Positions 1 to 8,575 are shown, counted from the first letter of the stretch. The stretch: 64,000 bases of DNA from Camelimonas fluminis (GCF_014656355.1 NZ_BNCG01000016.1:5507-69506); one strand, 5' to 3'. Program-made: numbers and translations. Notes: a model not told the origin generated them from the sequence alone.

Positions 1-50
1 ACCCACTGGGCGCCAGACGGGCGCTCCAGCAACGCCAGGGGAGATGATTC

Positions 51-767
51 ATGGCTTCGCGGTTTGATGACGTTTCGGCGAACTGCCCCCGACTGATGCC
101 CGAGGGCAATCCAGTGCGCCGGCTGGTGGTTCTGCTCCACGGCGTCGCTTCCGACGCCAGCCAGTTATTCCGCCTGGCGCAGGACTGGCGGCGTCTGCTG
201 CCAGACACCGCCTTCGTCGCCCCCAATGGTCCGCAGCCGTGCCCGGACGCCGATGGTTCGCGACAGTGGTTTCCCCTGCCCTCCTTTGAACCCGCCGTGC
301 GGCGCGCTGGCGTCGCAGCCGCCGCGCCGGCGCTGGACGCCTGGCTGGATCAGGAGCGCGACCGCCACCAGTTGCGCGACAGCGACATCGCCCTGGTCGG
401 CTTCAGCCAGGGCGCACTGATGGCGCTGGCCGTCGGACTGCGCCGGTCCCGGCCCATCGCCGCCATTGTCAGCTTTTCCGGGATTCTGGTGGACGCTGAC
501 CAGCCTGAGGCCGGGCGACTGCAGGGGGACATTGCCAGCCGCCCACCGGTGCTGCTGGTGCACGGCGCCGACGACAAGGTGATTCCGCCCCAAGCGCTGG
601 AGCTGACCGCCCGCGTGCTGACAGCCGCCGGCGTGCCGCATCAGGGACAGGTGCTGAAAGGCGTTGGCCATGCGCCAGGGGCGCGCGGCGTCATTTCCGC
701 CGGCCGCTTCCTCGCCAGGGCGTTTGGTTTGCCGGAGCGCCCTCCAGGCCGCCGCCAGGCTGTATAG
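51..767 (+). CDS. Alpha/beta hydrolase, phospholipase/carboxylesterase family
   Basis: A 238-residue serine hydrolase of the carboxylesterase/lysophospholipase (dienelactone hydrolase-like) type. The oxyanion-region motif LLHGVASD is near residues 28-35. The nucleophile is Ser119 in GFSQG, the acid Asp175 in HGADDKV, and the base His207 in GVGHAPG, so the triad is complete. There is no signal peptide, so it should be cytosolic. The ATG at 51 follows GGGGAG with usual spacing. The last codons lie inside an 18-base direct repeat that continues downstream. These enzymes hydrolyse short esters or lysophospholipids; the substrate cannot be read from sequence. The downstream gene is convergent. Confidence 0.88.
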   Translation: MASRFDDVSANCPRLMPEGNPVRRLVVLLHGVASDASQLFRLAQDWRRLLPDTAFVAPNGPQPCPDADGSRQWFPLPSFEPAVRRAGVAAAAPALDAWLDQERDRHQLRDSDIALVGFSQGALMALAVGLRRSRPIAAIVSFSGILVDADQPEAGRLQGDIASRPPVLLVHGADDKVIPPQALELTARVLTAAGVPHQGQVLKGVGHAPGARGVISAGRFLARAFGLPERPPGRRQAV

Positions 768-831
768 AAGCCGCCGCCAGGCTGTATCAAAGAGACGCCG
801 TCAGGATTGTACGGGCGCGCCGCCAGGCTAC
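748..831. repeat. Decaying short direct repeats at the 3' end of the esterase gene
   Basis: GCCGCCGCCAGGCTGTAT occurs exactly at 748-765 and 770-787, a 22-base period. Two degraded copies follow at roughly 795-811 and 816-831. The first copy encodes the last residues of the esterase and overlaps its TAG stop, so duplication has probably extended the gene's 3' flank. I know no function for it. Confidence 0.7.
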
Positions 832-885
832 CGGGAGATGCGGACAGGCCGCGTGAGCGCGCGGCGTGGCTGCAACATTCGTTGG

Positions 886-1659
886 CTATAGCCCACGCGC
901 CGTTTTCACGGCGCTGTCGGCGGCGGCGCGCAGCAGCGCCCCGTCGCCGGAAACGGCGATGAACGCAAAACCGGCCTGCGCCAGAACACGGGCCCGCTCG
1001 GGCGACACCGCATAGACGCAGGGCGTCTTGCCCGCCGCCCGGCAGCGGGCGACCACATGCGCCAGCGCCTGCTCCACCTCGGCGGATTGCGGGTCCATCA
1101 ATGCGCCTCCGGAGAGAGCAATCGACAGATCCGCTGGCCCGACGAATAGGCCGTCGACGCCGTCAACCGCCAGAATGTCGTCCAGCGCCGCCAGCGCCTC
1201 GCGCGTCTCCACCATGGCGAAAGCCGGCAGCAGGCTGTTGGCGCGGGCCAGATAGCCGGCGTTATCGAGCCCGCTGGAGAAGCGTGATTCTCCCGGTCCC
1301 CAGCTGCGCCCGCCAACCGGCGGGAACTTGCAAAACGACGCCAGCGCCCGCGCGTCGTCGGCGCTGTTGATCATCGGGGCGATGATGGCGGACAGGCCCG
1401 CGTCGAGCAGTCGCGACGCCGTGGCGAACTCACCGACAGGGATGCGCGCCACTGCGGGTTTGCCGGCGGCCAACACCAGCGGCGCGGCCCGCGTCACGGC
1501 GGCGAAGTCGATGGCGCCGTGCTGCATGTCGAAGGTCACGGCGTCAAAACCGGAGCGGGCCAGGGTCGCCGCGATCTGCGGTTCGCCCATGCCGATCCAT
1601 GCGGAAAACAGCGGGCCGCCGCCACGCAAACTGTCCGTGAAAGCCTGATAAACCGACAT
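886..1659 (-). CDS. HpcH/HpaI-family aldolase
   Basis: A class II pyruvate aldolase/citrate lyase-like TIM barrel of 257 residues. This family cleaves 4-hydroxy-2-oxo acids, for example 2,4-dihydroxyhept-2-enedioate, into pyruvate or a related oxo-acid plus an aldehyde, using a divalent metal. Visible marks are FDMQHGAID near the N-terminus, the metal-ligand segment FAMVETREAL, and the C-terminal GLFVGPADLSIALSG. I chose the ATG at 1659 (MSVYQAF) because the 22 codons upstream in frame look unlike the family. There is no aromatic-degradation neighbour, so a dedicated HpaI role is unlikely and the substrate is open. Confidence 0.85.
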   Translation of the reverse strand: MSVYQAFTDSLRGGGPLFSAWIGMGEPQIAATLARSGFDAVTFDMQHGAIDFAAVTRAAPLVLAAGKPAVARIPVGEFATASRLLDAGLSAIIAPMINSADDARALASFCKFPPVGGRSWGPGESRFSSGLDNAGYLARANSLLPAFAMVETREALAALDDILAVDGVDGLFVGPADLSIALSGGALMDPQSAEVEQALAHVVARCRAAGKTPCVYAVSPERARVLAQAGFAFIAVSGDGALLRAAADSAVKTARGL

Positions 1660-1750
1660 GTCGCGCTCCGGTGATGATGCGGGCGGGCGTATCTTCAGGG
1701 AAAAGTGGACGCTCACCTTTCGCAAGAAAATGCGCGAAACAAAGGTCAGG

Positions 1751-1783
1751 GCATTTCCGGCGAGGTCGCCTCACCGGAAACGC
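1751..1783. repeat. 33-base imperfect palindrome
   Basis: GCATTTCCGG at 1751 faces CCGGAAACGC ending at 1783, with GAGG/CCTC in the interior, so nearly the whole stretch folds on itself. It lies between the aldolase start and the end of the HAD gene. A hairpin with related outer arms is at 36308-36357. It could be a dispersed palindromic element; no T-run supports termination. Confidence 0.55.
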
Positions 1784-1792
1784 TCTTTCTCA

Positions 1793-2419
1793 TCAACCCA
1801 GAGGGAAGCCGACGGCGCGTTCCAGTTCGGCCAGCGCCACCGCCGGGTCGATGACCTTGATGGTGGTCATGCCGAGCTCCCGGGCCGGCTTCAGATTGAT
1901 GCCCAGATCGTCGAGATAGACGCAGCGCGCCGGGTCGACGCCGAGTTTGTCGGTCATCATGGTGTAAATGCGCGGATCGGGCTTGCGCATGCCGAGCTTG
2001 GCGCTCTCGATCACCTCATGGAACAGCGCCATGACGTCGGCCTTGTAGACGGACTTGGGATTGTCGGTGGCGCTGACCACCAGATTGTTGGTGATGCAGC
2101 CGGTCTTCATGCGCGCCGAAATGCGGCGAAGCGCCTCGACCATTTCCGGCCGGATGTCGCCGCCGAGCAGTTCGAACATGTCGCGACCCGGCACTTCATG
2201 GCCAAGCGCCCTGCTCTCCTCGGCGAACAGGCGATCGAAAGCGTCGTTGTCGATTTCGTTCCGCTCGACCTTCGCCCATGCATTGTCGAGATGGTTGGCC
2301 GCGTTGACGCTGCGCAGGAAGTCCTTCGGCAGGCCCCGTTCGGCTTCGTAACGGTTGAAGGCCTCGAACGGGCTGGACGAGATAACGCCGCCAAAATCCC
2401 AGATAACTGCTTCGATCAC
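1793..2419 (-). CDS. HAD-superfamily hydrolase
   Basis: A 208-residue haloacid dehalogenase-like phosphatase. The nucleophile motif is hidden in VIWDFGGVI at residues 5-13, which carries the first Asp but Gly-Gly instead of D-x-T, as in the YihX/epoxide-hydrolase N-terminal subgroup. Later motifs are TNN near residue 114, the lysine in KLGMRKPDP, and the acidic pair in VYLDDLGINL. Because the second Asp of DxD is absent, it may act on small phosphosugars, or may not be a phosphatase at all. The start is GTG at 2419, supported by AGGAGG eight bases upstream. Same strand as the aldolase. Confidence 0.85.
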   Translation of the reverse strand: MIEAVIWDFGGVISSSPFEAFNRYEAERGLPKDFLRSVNAANHLDNAWAKVERNEIDNDAFDRLFAEESRALGHEVPGRDMFELLGGDIRPEMVEALRRISARMKTGCITNNLVVSATDNPKSVYKADVMALFHEVIESAKLGMRKPDPRIYTMMTDKLGVDPARCVYLDDLGINLKPARELGMTTIKVIDPAVALAELERAVGFPLG

Positions 2420-2639
2420 GCCTGTTTCCTCCTGGAACGGGCCAGCCCCCGGGCCGCCCGTCCGTTACCGGTTTTCACGGCGTTGTAGAATGCAATCGCG
2501 GTGTGGGGAAGTGTGGCGGCCGCCGAACGGCGGGTCAGGGCGCAGTCCTGGCGCCAGACAGACGGCTACGATTTGGTGAGGCGCGGCCGCCAGCGGCTGC
2601 AAAGGCGCATGCCTCACGAACGCCCGCGCCACGCGTCGC

Positions 2640-2894
2640 TCAGCTTTCTGGCGCGGTGTTCAGATAGATCTGGCGGCGTTGATTGGCGGTCGGGTTTTTG
2701 TAGGCGACGCACTCGCCGAAGTAGAAGCTGTCCGGGCGCAGGCTGGAGGGATCGGCGCAGATGCGCGCCAGCTGCTGCGCCCGCGTTTCCGGCGTCCTGG
2801 TCTGACAGGCGCCCAGCAACAGGGCCGGGCCGGCGATCGCAATCGCCCCCACCATACGCACCGCCACGACCGCGCGACGTTTGACCAGCTTCAT
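2640..2894 (-). CDS. Small predicted lipoprotein
   Basis: An 84-residue secreted protein with a basic N-terminus (MKLVKRR), a hydrophobic stretch and a lipobox LLLGAC, so the mature protein should begin with a lipidated cysteine at about residue 28. After the lipobox come QTRTPETRAQQLARICADP and SFYFGECVAYKNPT, which supply two more cysteines that could form a periplasmic disulfide. The start is the ATG at 2894, preceded by GGGAG at good spacing; the longer in-frame start adds only eight poor residues. The family is not one I recognise. It stands alone between the HAD gene and the PAP2 pseudogene. Confidence 0.75.
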   Translation of the reverse strand: MKLVKRRAVVAVRMVGAIAIAGPALLLGACQTRTPETRAQQLARICADPSSLRPDSFYFGECVAYKNPTANQRRQIYLNTAPES

Positions 2895-3115
2895 GATGTT
2901 CTCCCACCAGAGCGCCATCCCGCAAAGTGAACGCCACCTTGCGCCAGGAAGGCGCCTGAATTCAAAAAAGACAGACGGTTTCGCGGGGCCCGTTCAACCC
3001 CGCCGCCAGCGCGCCGGCATTGGGGGCCGGCGCGGCCGGTCCCGATTGCGATCCAGCGCGCCAGCGGCGGCTGGTCTTGCTGGTTTTACCCCTGGCGGAC
3101 CGCCAGCGCCGTCTG

Positions 3116-3953
3116 TCAGCGCCCGGCCGAAGCCCTCGCCGCAGTTGCGGCGGCATCATCGAGCGCGCAGTCCGGCTTCGCCGCGCCGGAAGCTCGCGCC
3201 GCCGCGATTTCCTTTTTGGCTTCCGCCAGTTGCGCCTCGAAATCAGGGTTGGCGTGCAGCTGCGCCACCACCGCTGCGCCGACCAGACGGCCAGCGTTGA
3301 CATCGGCCGAAATCATAACCGCGCTGGATGATGGCGTTGGCCTCCGACGGCAGCGCCTCGGTCAGGATCAGCGCCCACGCCCAACCGAAGGCGGCGTGGC
3401 CAGAGGGGTATGACCCGTCCTTGCGCAGCCCTTCTTCGTGATCGGCGAAGCAGGTGCCATTGTCGTTGGCGGCCACGTAGGGACGCTGGCGATTGTAGTT
3501 GTTCTTGGCCTTGTAGGTGGCAAGCCCGGCGTCAGTCAGCGTGCGCCGCAGCAACATGTTGAGGTGCGGCGTGGTCTTTTCGTTGATCTCGACGCCGATG
3601 GTGCAGGAGAAGGCGTCGACGGCGCGCGGGAAGCTGTAGACAGCGTCGCGCGCCGCCACCCTGGCGCGCGGCGTGTCGCGCTGCTTCAGCGCCGCCAGCC
3701 GCGCCGCCTCGTCCCGCGCCTGCTGCGCCGAACCCGCATCCGGCGGCGGCCCGAGCAGCGCCAGGCTGTCAATGGCCTCCTCGCGCGGCAGGTAGCCGGC
3801 CAGGATGCCTGGCCGCAGTTCCTTCAGATCAGCCGGATTGGTCGTTGGCGGAGCTTTCGCCGCGCCGGCATCGCCCGCCGCCGCTCCACCGGGGCCGGCG
3901 ACAACAGCCAGCAGGCACATGACGCCCGCCAGAACCACAGATGATCTGACCAT
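3116..3953 (-). pseudogene. PAP2-type acid phosphatase pseudogene, catalytic motif deleted
   Basis: The first frame (3243-3953) reads as a secreted class A acid phosphatase/PAP2 protein: a signal peptide ending near GGAAAG, then motif 1 as K-x6-RP in KNNYNRQRP and motif 2 in YPSGHA. After RGYDFG the frame turns to junk at about 3305. The expected continuation DVNAGRLVGAAVVAQLHANP is found in another frame ending at 3116. Only one base separates the GYDFG and DVNAGR codons, where the family normally has about 12 residues holding motif 3 (SR-x5-H-x3-D). So about 35 bases, including the catalytic histidine, are gone. It is inactive unless this is a sequencing error. Confidence 0.8.
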
Positions 3954-4330
3954 TTCCGCCCCCCTCGCGCACTGCTTTTCGCGAACGTGCGGAGCGGCGC
4001 GGCGTCTGTCAACTGACGTTTGTTACAAGGTGCCGCCCATATATCGTCCAGACATCGCCCAGATATCGCCCCTGGGCTTTTCCCGCCTGGCGGCGCCGTT
4101 CTCACGCGCCCCGGTTCACATGGACAGATCGCCCACAGATCGCCTGGGCGAGGGCGTCAGGAATCAGGCCCTGGCCGGGCCTGAGCCAGGCTGGCGCTGA
4201 GGTTTGGTCGCCGCTGAATCGCCAACCGGAACCGCCCTCAAACAGGTCGACCTGACCGCTGCGGATTTTCCTGTTTTGAACGAAGTCTGATCAACCAAAC
4301 GATCCAGCCTCGCCGGAAAGCATTCTGGCG
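3954..4330. other. Intergenic region without a recognised gene
   Basis: This stretch separates the PAP2 pseudogene start from the comM 3' fragment. It contains a run of short related words (CAGACATCGCCC, CAGATATCGCCC, CAGATCGCCCA) at about 4048-4145 but no open frame with coding character. The PAP2 promoter should lie near its left end; I cannot place it. Confidence 0.5.
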
Positions 4331-5239
4331 TCACGCCGCGCGCGAAGCCCGGTCGATATGCATGCGATAGCCCAGCGCTTCGGCCACCTGGGCGCGCCCC
4401 ACCTGGCGTTCGCCGGCGAGATCGGCCAGCGTGCGCGCCACCCGCAGCACGCGATGCCAGGCGCGGGCCGACAGCTGCATGCTTTCAGCCGCCGCCCGCA
4501 ACAGACGGGCGCCGTCTTTGTCCGGAGCGGCAATGTCCGGCAGTAGCGCCGCCGGGCAGGTGGCGTTCAGCAGGTCTGGCGCGCCAAAGGCCGTGAAGCG
4601 CTGGCGTTGTACGGCGCGCGCCGCCAGAACGCGCTTGCGCGCCGTGGCGGAGTTTTCGCCCGGTTGCGTCCGCTCCAGCGCCGTCATCAGGTCGGTCGCG
4701 CTCACCGCGGGCGTCTCGATCACCAGATCGATGCGATCGAGCAGTGGCCCCGAAAGGCGAGCCTGGTATTGCGCCATGCAGCGCTCATTCGGCCCGCGCC
4801 GGCAGGCGTAACCGGGCTCGGTTCCGCGCCCGCAGCGGCAGGGATTCATCGCCGCCACCAGCTGGAAACGGGCCGGATAGGTCACCCGGTGATTGGCCCG
4901 GGCCACCATCACTTCGCCGCTCTCCAGCGGCTGGCGCAGGCTATCCAGCGCCTGAGGGCTGAACTCGGGCAACTCATCGAGAAACAATACGCCGTTGTGG
5001 GCCAGCGAAATCTCGCCCGGCCGGGCGTTGACGCCGCCGCCGACCAGCGCCGCCATCGAGGCGGAATGGTGCGGAGCGCGAAACGGCCGCCGGTCAGTCA
5101 GCGCCCCGGTTTCCAGCAGGCCGGCCACTGAATGCACCATGGAGATGTCGAGCAGCTCGCGCGGCGACAGCGGCGGCAGGATTGATGGCAACCGCTGCGC
5201 CAGCATCGATTTTCCCGCCCCCGGCGGCCCGCTCATCAG
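4331..5239 (-). pseudogene. comM: comM 3' fragment (AAA+ ATPase domain), separated by an insertion
   Basis: The C-terminal 302 residues of a ComM/YifB Mg-chelatase-like AAA+ protein. It begins at the Walker A motif GPPGAGKSM and includes LFLDELPEF (Walker B), the cysteine-rich AAMNPCRCG segment followed by two further cysteines (GYACRRGPNERC), and the C-terminal helical domain ending IDRASRAA. ComM is a hexameric helicase that promotes branch migration in natural transformation. The N-terminal 215 residues lie at 8672-9316; joining at the CCTGA core gives an in-frame protein of about 517 residues, the usual ComM length. Without its N-terminus this half has no start signal and is presumably not functional. 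Confidence 0.9.
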
Positions 5240-5259
5240 CCTGATGTTGACTTAGGACC
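5231..5259. repeat. Attachment-site junction, left end of the comM element
   Basis: Host comM sequence ends at GCTCATCAG, then the 5-base core CCTGA (5240-5244), then the element arm TGTTGACTTAGGACC. The same core is at 8672-8676. The arm is an imperfect inverted copy of the arm at the other end (TTGTTGTCAATGGACC read outwards in). Confidence 0.75.
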
Positions 5260-5293
5260 CATATGGCACGTAAGGCTTTGAGGATCAACCCGG

Positions 5294-6205
5294 ATGAGAC
5301 AACGTATGGAACGCCCTAAAGCGTACAGCTATCTCCGCTTCTCCACCCCCGAGCAAGCCAAGGGGGACAGCTTCCGTCGCCAGACGGCACTGGCGCAGGA
5401 GTATGCCGTCCGTCACGGGCTTGAGCTTGCGGACCTGACATTCCACGACCTCGGTGTTTCGGCATTCCGGGGAGCGAACGCGGAAACAGGACGCCTTGGG
5501 GACTTCAAGCGAGCTGTAGAGGACGAGTTGGTTCAGCCCGGTTCCTATCTCCTTGTGGAAAGCCTCGACCGTGTCAGTCGCCAAGCTGCGCGTAAGGCCC
5601 GCGAGTTCGACCGCTGGGTCCGTCACGTCGTCCTGCCTACCATCCGCAAGGAAGGCGCTTACGTCGCTGGCGAAGAGAACATCGGCAAGGGAACAGAAGA
5701 GGACGACGAGGCCCTCATCCTCCGCGCCATGCAGATCATGGAACGCAAGGTGGAGCGGCTAAAGGCTGAGCGGGATCAAGCCCGCGAGGCTAACATCAAG
5801 CTGGTTGAAGAAATTCTGGATGTCACCGACGCAAAGGACGCCCTGAAGGAAAGCGTCGGCACCTACCTGCACACCGTCCGTGACTACGTGAAGATGCTCG
5901 ACCACCGCATCAACCTCGGCATGGTGTCCCGCACCCTCGTGGCCCTCGGCTATTACCGAAGCCCGACCGTCAATTGCTACCGCGTCCGTCGTGGGGCGAA
6001 GGCGGAAGGCAAGTTCATCGAGAAGCTGCACCCGGAGCGTGGCTTCTGCACCATCTACGCCACGGCTGAAGGCAAGGAAGTTCTGGCCCGTCTGGTCAAG
6101 TCGGGGTCCTTCCCGCGCAAGACGCGGCCCCCTGCGGCTACTGCCGTAGGGGGCACTCCCAGATTGTCCTTATCTCTAGCCATGAGGCAATCTCGGGCCG
6201 CGTAG
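5294..6205 (+). CDS. Chimeric serine recombinase / phage antirepressor (BRO-N-KilAC) fusion
   Basis: 303 residues in two unrelated parts. Residues 1 to about 97 (from MRQRMERPKAYSYLRFSTPE to ESLDRVSRQ) are the catalytic N-terminus of a large serine recombinase, with the nucleophile in RFST and the DRVSR motif. The rest of the catalytic fold and the roughly 400-residue DNA-binding part are missing. From about residue 100 the protein becomes the end of a BRO-N domain (REFDRWVRHVVLPTIRKEG), a coiled region (MERKVERLKAERDQ) and a KilA-C-like C-terminus, as in phage antirepressors. The join is in frame, probably a deletion between an integrase and an antirepressor gene. ATG at 5306 may be the true start. 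Recombination activity is unlikely; the antirepressor half might still bind DNA or protein. Confidence 0.75.
   Translation: MRQRMERPKAYSYLRFSTPEQAKGDSFRRQTALAQEYAVRHGLELADLTFHDLGVSAFRGANAETGRLGDFKRAVEDELVQPGSYLLVESLDRVSRQAARKAREFDRWVRHVVLPTIRKEGAYVAGEENIGKGTEEDDEALILRAMQIMERKVERLKAERDQAREANIKLVEEILDVTDAKDALKESVGTYLHTVRDYVKMLDHRINLGMVSRTLVALGYYRSPTVNCYRVRRGAKAEGKFIEKLHPERGFCTIYATAEGKEVLARLVKSGSFPRKTRPPAATAVGGTPRLSLSLAMRQSRAA
6127..6154. terminator. Strong hairpin inside the 3' end of the chimeric gene
   Basis: GCCCCCTGCGGC and GCCGTAGGGGGC pair over 12 positions with one mismatch around a TACT loop. No T-run follows, so termination is uncertain. It lies inside the reading frame, suggesting that the last 25 or so residues are read-through of what was once non-coding sequence. 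Confidence 0.45.
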
Positions 6206-6243
6206 TCGCTCCGTGAAGCGTCCCAGCGGCCTTCAATGGTTCG

Positions 6244-7356
6244 CTAAAACTGAACCTTGTATAGCTCTTTGGCCATCGCTGGCGGAATACGCACGATGGA
6301 TGAAAACGAACCTTCCTTCGCGAAGGTGATATGATTGAAATCGTGGCTCCACTGGCTGGGAATTGGGCACCCCTCGCGCACGCCCCAAGCCCGAAGTGTC
6401 TTGACCGTCAGGGGCACAGCAAGCCTTCGGCCTGATTCTAGGTCCGAGATACACTCTCTAATTGTTTTGACACTGAAGTTGAGCGAGCGAACCAGCCTGT
6501 GCCTATCCAAGTCGGTCATATTAGCAACGCGACCGCGCCAATCCCCGGTCAGCACGTGTGCTTCCAACCTCTCCCCTGCCCGTCTGAGCTTTGGGGCAAT
6601 AGGTTTCCAAGCTGGGTTCAGCAGTTCATAGCCAGGCAAGTCAGCGTGGGAGCGCTCCACTTCAATGTCGACGAGGGATGCGTTTCCGTCACGGCTTACC
6701 CGCAGGTCCTTCGCCTTTTGAACGATCTTGAGTTTCCCATCGCGTCTGACATGATCCCAAAGTGGAAACCTCTTGTCAGCTAATACCTTGACAAGGTCAG
6801 CCCTGAATTCATCCAGCGCTTCAGCGACCAATGTCGCCTGCTGACAAGCGTCCAGAACTCCGCCCAAGAGAGGCAGCTTGGACAACACGAAAGCCTCATC
6901 CTGCTGCTTTCGTTTTTCCGCTTTTAGTTCTCGATAGGCATTGTCATGTGCGCCTTGATCGAGAGAGCGAAAGCATGCCGGACCCAGCAATCGGATGACC
7001 GCCTCGTCTGGAAACCAACCGATCTTGCCCGCTTTTCCATACTTCCGGGTTTCCGGGGCACAGCATGGACATACAGCCCACACCTTCCCCCTGAAGCGAG
7101 CTAGGGGAAGGTCAAATTCTTCGAGATAGACCAGCGCACCGCCCTTGGGCGGTCGTGTGTGAGTGTGCCCCCACCATTCATGAGGTTCGCCTCCATCCCT
7201 GATATGGTGGAGTATCTGGCGTACCAGACCGGCGCTGGGGCGAGCCTTGAAGTATGGCTTAACCGCCCGGCAGGCAGCAGATATTTCAACTTTATTGTTT
7301 TCTGTCGTACCCGCGTCTTCAATCTGCTCGACGAGCATGTGAAGGGATGTCGCCAA
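6244..7356 (-). CDS. Uncharacterised island protein with CPCC motif
   Basis: 370 residues of no family I recognise. Visible features: a possible metal site VCPCCAPETRKYGKAGK at about residues 94-110 with another cysteine in GPACF; a basic, coiled stretch AYRELKAEKRKQQDEAF; and a charged C-terminal half with TVKTLRAWGVREGC. There is no signal peptide or membrane segment, so it is cytosolic. The start is TTG at 7356, chosen because AAGGAG sits seven bases before it, whereas the ATG at 7338 has no ribosome-binding site. It diverges from the next gene across about 220 bases. As cargo of a phage-derived element a defence or regulatory role is conceivable but nothing shows it. Confidence 0.7.
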   Translation of the reverse strand: MATSLHMLVEQIEDAGTTENNKVEISAACRAVKPYFKARPSAGLVRQILHHIRDGGEPHEWWGHTHTRPPKGGALVYLEEFDLPLARFRGKVWAVCPCCAPETRKYGKAGKIGWFPDEAVIRLLGPACFRSLDQGAHDNAYRELKAEKRKQQDEAFVLSKLPLLGGVLDACQQATLVAEALDEFRADLVKVLADKRFPLWDHVRRDGKLKIVQKAKDLRVSRDGNASLVDIEVERSHADLPGYELLNPAWKPIAPKLRRAGERLEAHVLTGDWRGRVANMTDLDRHRLVRSLNFSVKTIRECISDLESGRRLAVPLTVKTLRAWGVREGCPIPSQWSHDFNHITFAKEGSFSSIVRIPPAMAKELYKVQF

Positions 7357-7579
7357 ACCGCGTCTCCTTGCACGAAACGAAACGGGAACGACATAACATA
7401 TATCTTCTGAGTCGCCTATAAGTGGCGCTCAGGAGTTCACGAGATGAACCACCTCCGGCGGAGAGAAGGCCACGTCGATCCACCGGGAGATCATCGCTGT
7501 CTTTCGGTTCAGATAACGTTGCCCGCTCATCAATGGTCACTTACTCTGTGCAACAAGCCTGCTCGATATAGACCGGGGA
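7357..7579. promoter_or_regulatory. Divergent intergenic region of the two cargo genes
   Basis: The two cargo genes are transcribed away from each other from this A+T-rich stretch, which must hold both promoters. GTCGCC-TATAAGT-GGCG around 7410-7428 forms a short inverted repeat that could be an operator. I could not fix individual -35/-10 pairs. Confidence 0.4.
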
Positions 7580-8575
7580 ATGGGAACGAAGATGGCCGAT
7601 CTTGAAAACGAAGACGCGACCCCGGACTCAGGAGGCTGGATTGAGAGAATCATCGAAGGTGGCATCCCTCAAATACTTCTGGGACCAGCCGGGAAAGCCA
7701 TAAGCCGTTTGATCGGCGCGGGTGCAGACTATCCCATCGCACATATTGAAGGACTGACCCAACGCGTAAGAGATCGCAATGCGGCTCGAAGCGCCATCAC
7801 GCGGGGGCTGTCACAGAAAGCCCTTGAATCAGCCGTGGGAGACCCTGCTGCTGTTGACCGCGCATTGAATAACTTCTTGGATCGCAGCCTTCGTATTCAG
7901 GCCAACAAAGACGCAGTCGCTGCGTTCGCCATCGAAGACCTTTCTAATGATCCACCTGCGGAGGGGAGTACAGGCCCGGCGGATGACTGGTTAGCAAAAT
8001 TCGAGCGGCTGGCGGAGGACGCATCAAGCGAGGACCTACGTGTGCTGTTTGGAAAACTGCTGGCCGGCGAAATCCGCTCACCGCGCTCGATAGCACCCGC
8101 TACTCTGCACTTCGCATCGCTACTTGACGCAGAGACGACGCAACTCATCGACCGAGTTCTACCCTTCTGCACAGGCACTGACGCGGCTTTCCACGAGTGC
8201 GTCACTCCCGCCCTGACCATCCCAGAGATCGTCAGACTGGAACAGGCCGGCTTCTGGACGACAGACAAAGCATTAGGTATGAAAATTGGCGATGATGCAA
8301 TGGGCTTCTTCCGACTAAGAGGGGACGATTTAGTTGCTCTTTTCAAGGGAAATCCGGGAACTTCCGCAACAATCAGCGCATCATTACTTTCGCCAGCGGC
8401 GATGTCTTTTGTCAAAATTGTGAACAGAGAATTCGATTCCGAAGCATTTGGTAGGTATCTGCTGAATAAGCTCAAGTGCGATGAAGTTTATGTCGGAGGC
8501 ATCCAGCCGACTCCAAACGGCGGCTTCTGCATGCCAACCTATCGGCTGGTCGCTTCAGCTCAAGCACCGACTTAA
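7580..8575 (+). CDS. DUF2806-like protein, island cargo
   Basis: 331 residues. The centre, DDWLAKFERLAEDASSEDLR followed by LFGKLLAGEI and PRSIAPATLHFASLLD (about residues 133-185), matches the core of the DUF2806 group of uncharacterised bacterial proteins. The N-terminus has a glycine-rich hydrophobic patch (GGIPQILLGPAGKAISRLIG, about residues 27-46) that might touch a membrane. The C-terminal half is globular and lacks catalytic motifs I know. The start is the ATG at 7580 or that at 7592, where GGGAA gives better spacing. Codon use is more A+T-rich than in the flanks. Function unknown; an accessory or defence role is only a guess from context. Confidence 0.72.
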   Translation: MGTKMADLENEDATPDSGGWIERIIEGGIPQILLGPAGKAISRLIGAGADYPIAHIEGLTQRVRDRNAARSAITRGLSQKALESAVGDPAAVDRALNNFLDRSLRIQANKDAVAAFAIEDLSNDPPAEGSTGPADDWLAKFERLAEDASSEDLRVLFGKLLAGEIRSPRSIAPATLHFASLLDAETTQLIDRVLPFCTGTDAAFHECVTPALTIPEIVRLEQAGFWTTDKALGMKIGDDAMGFFRLRGDDLVALFKGNPGTSATISASLLSPAAMSFVKIVNREFDSEAFGRYLLNKLKCDEVYVGGIQPTPNGGFCMPTYRLVASAQAPT

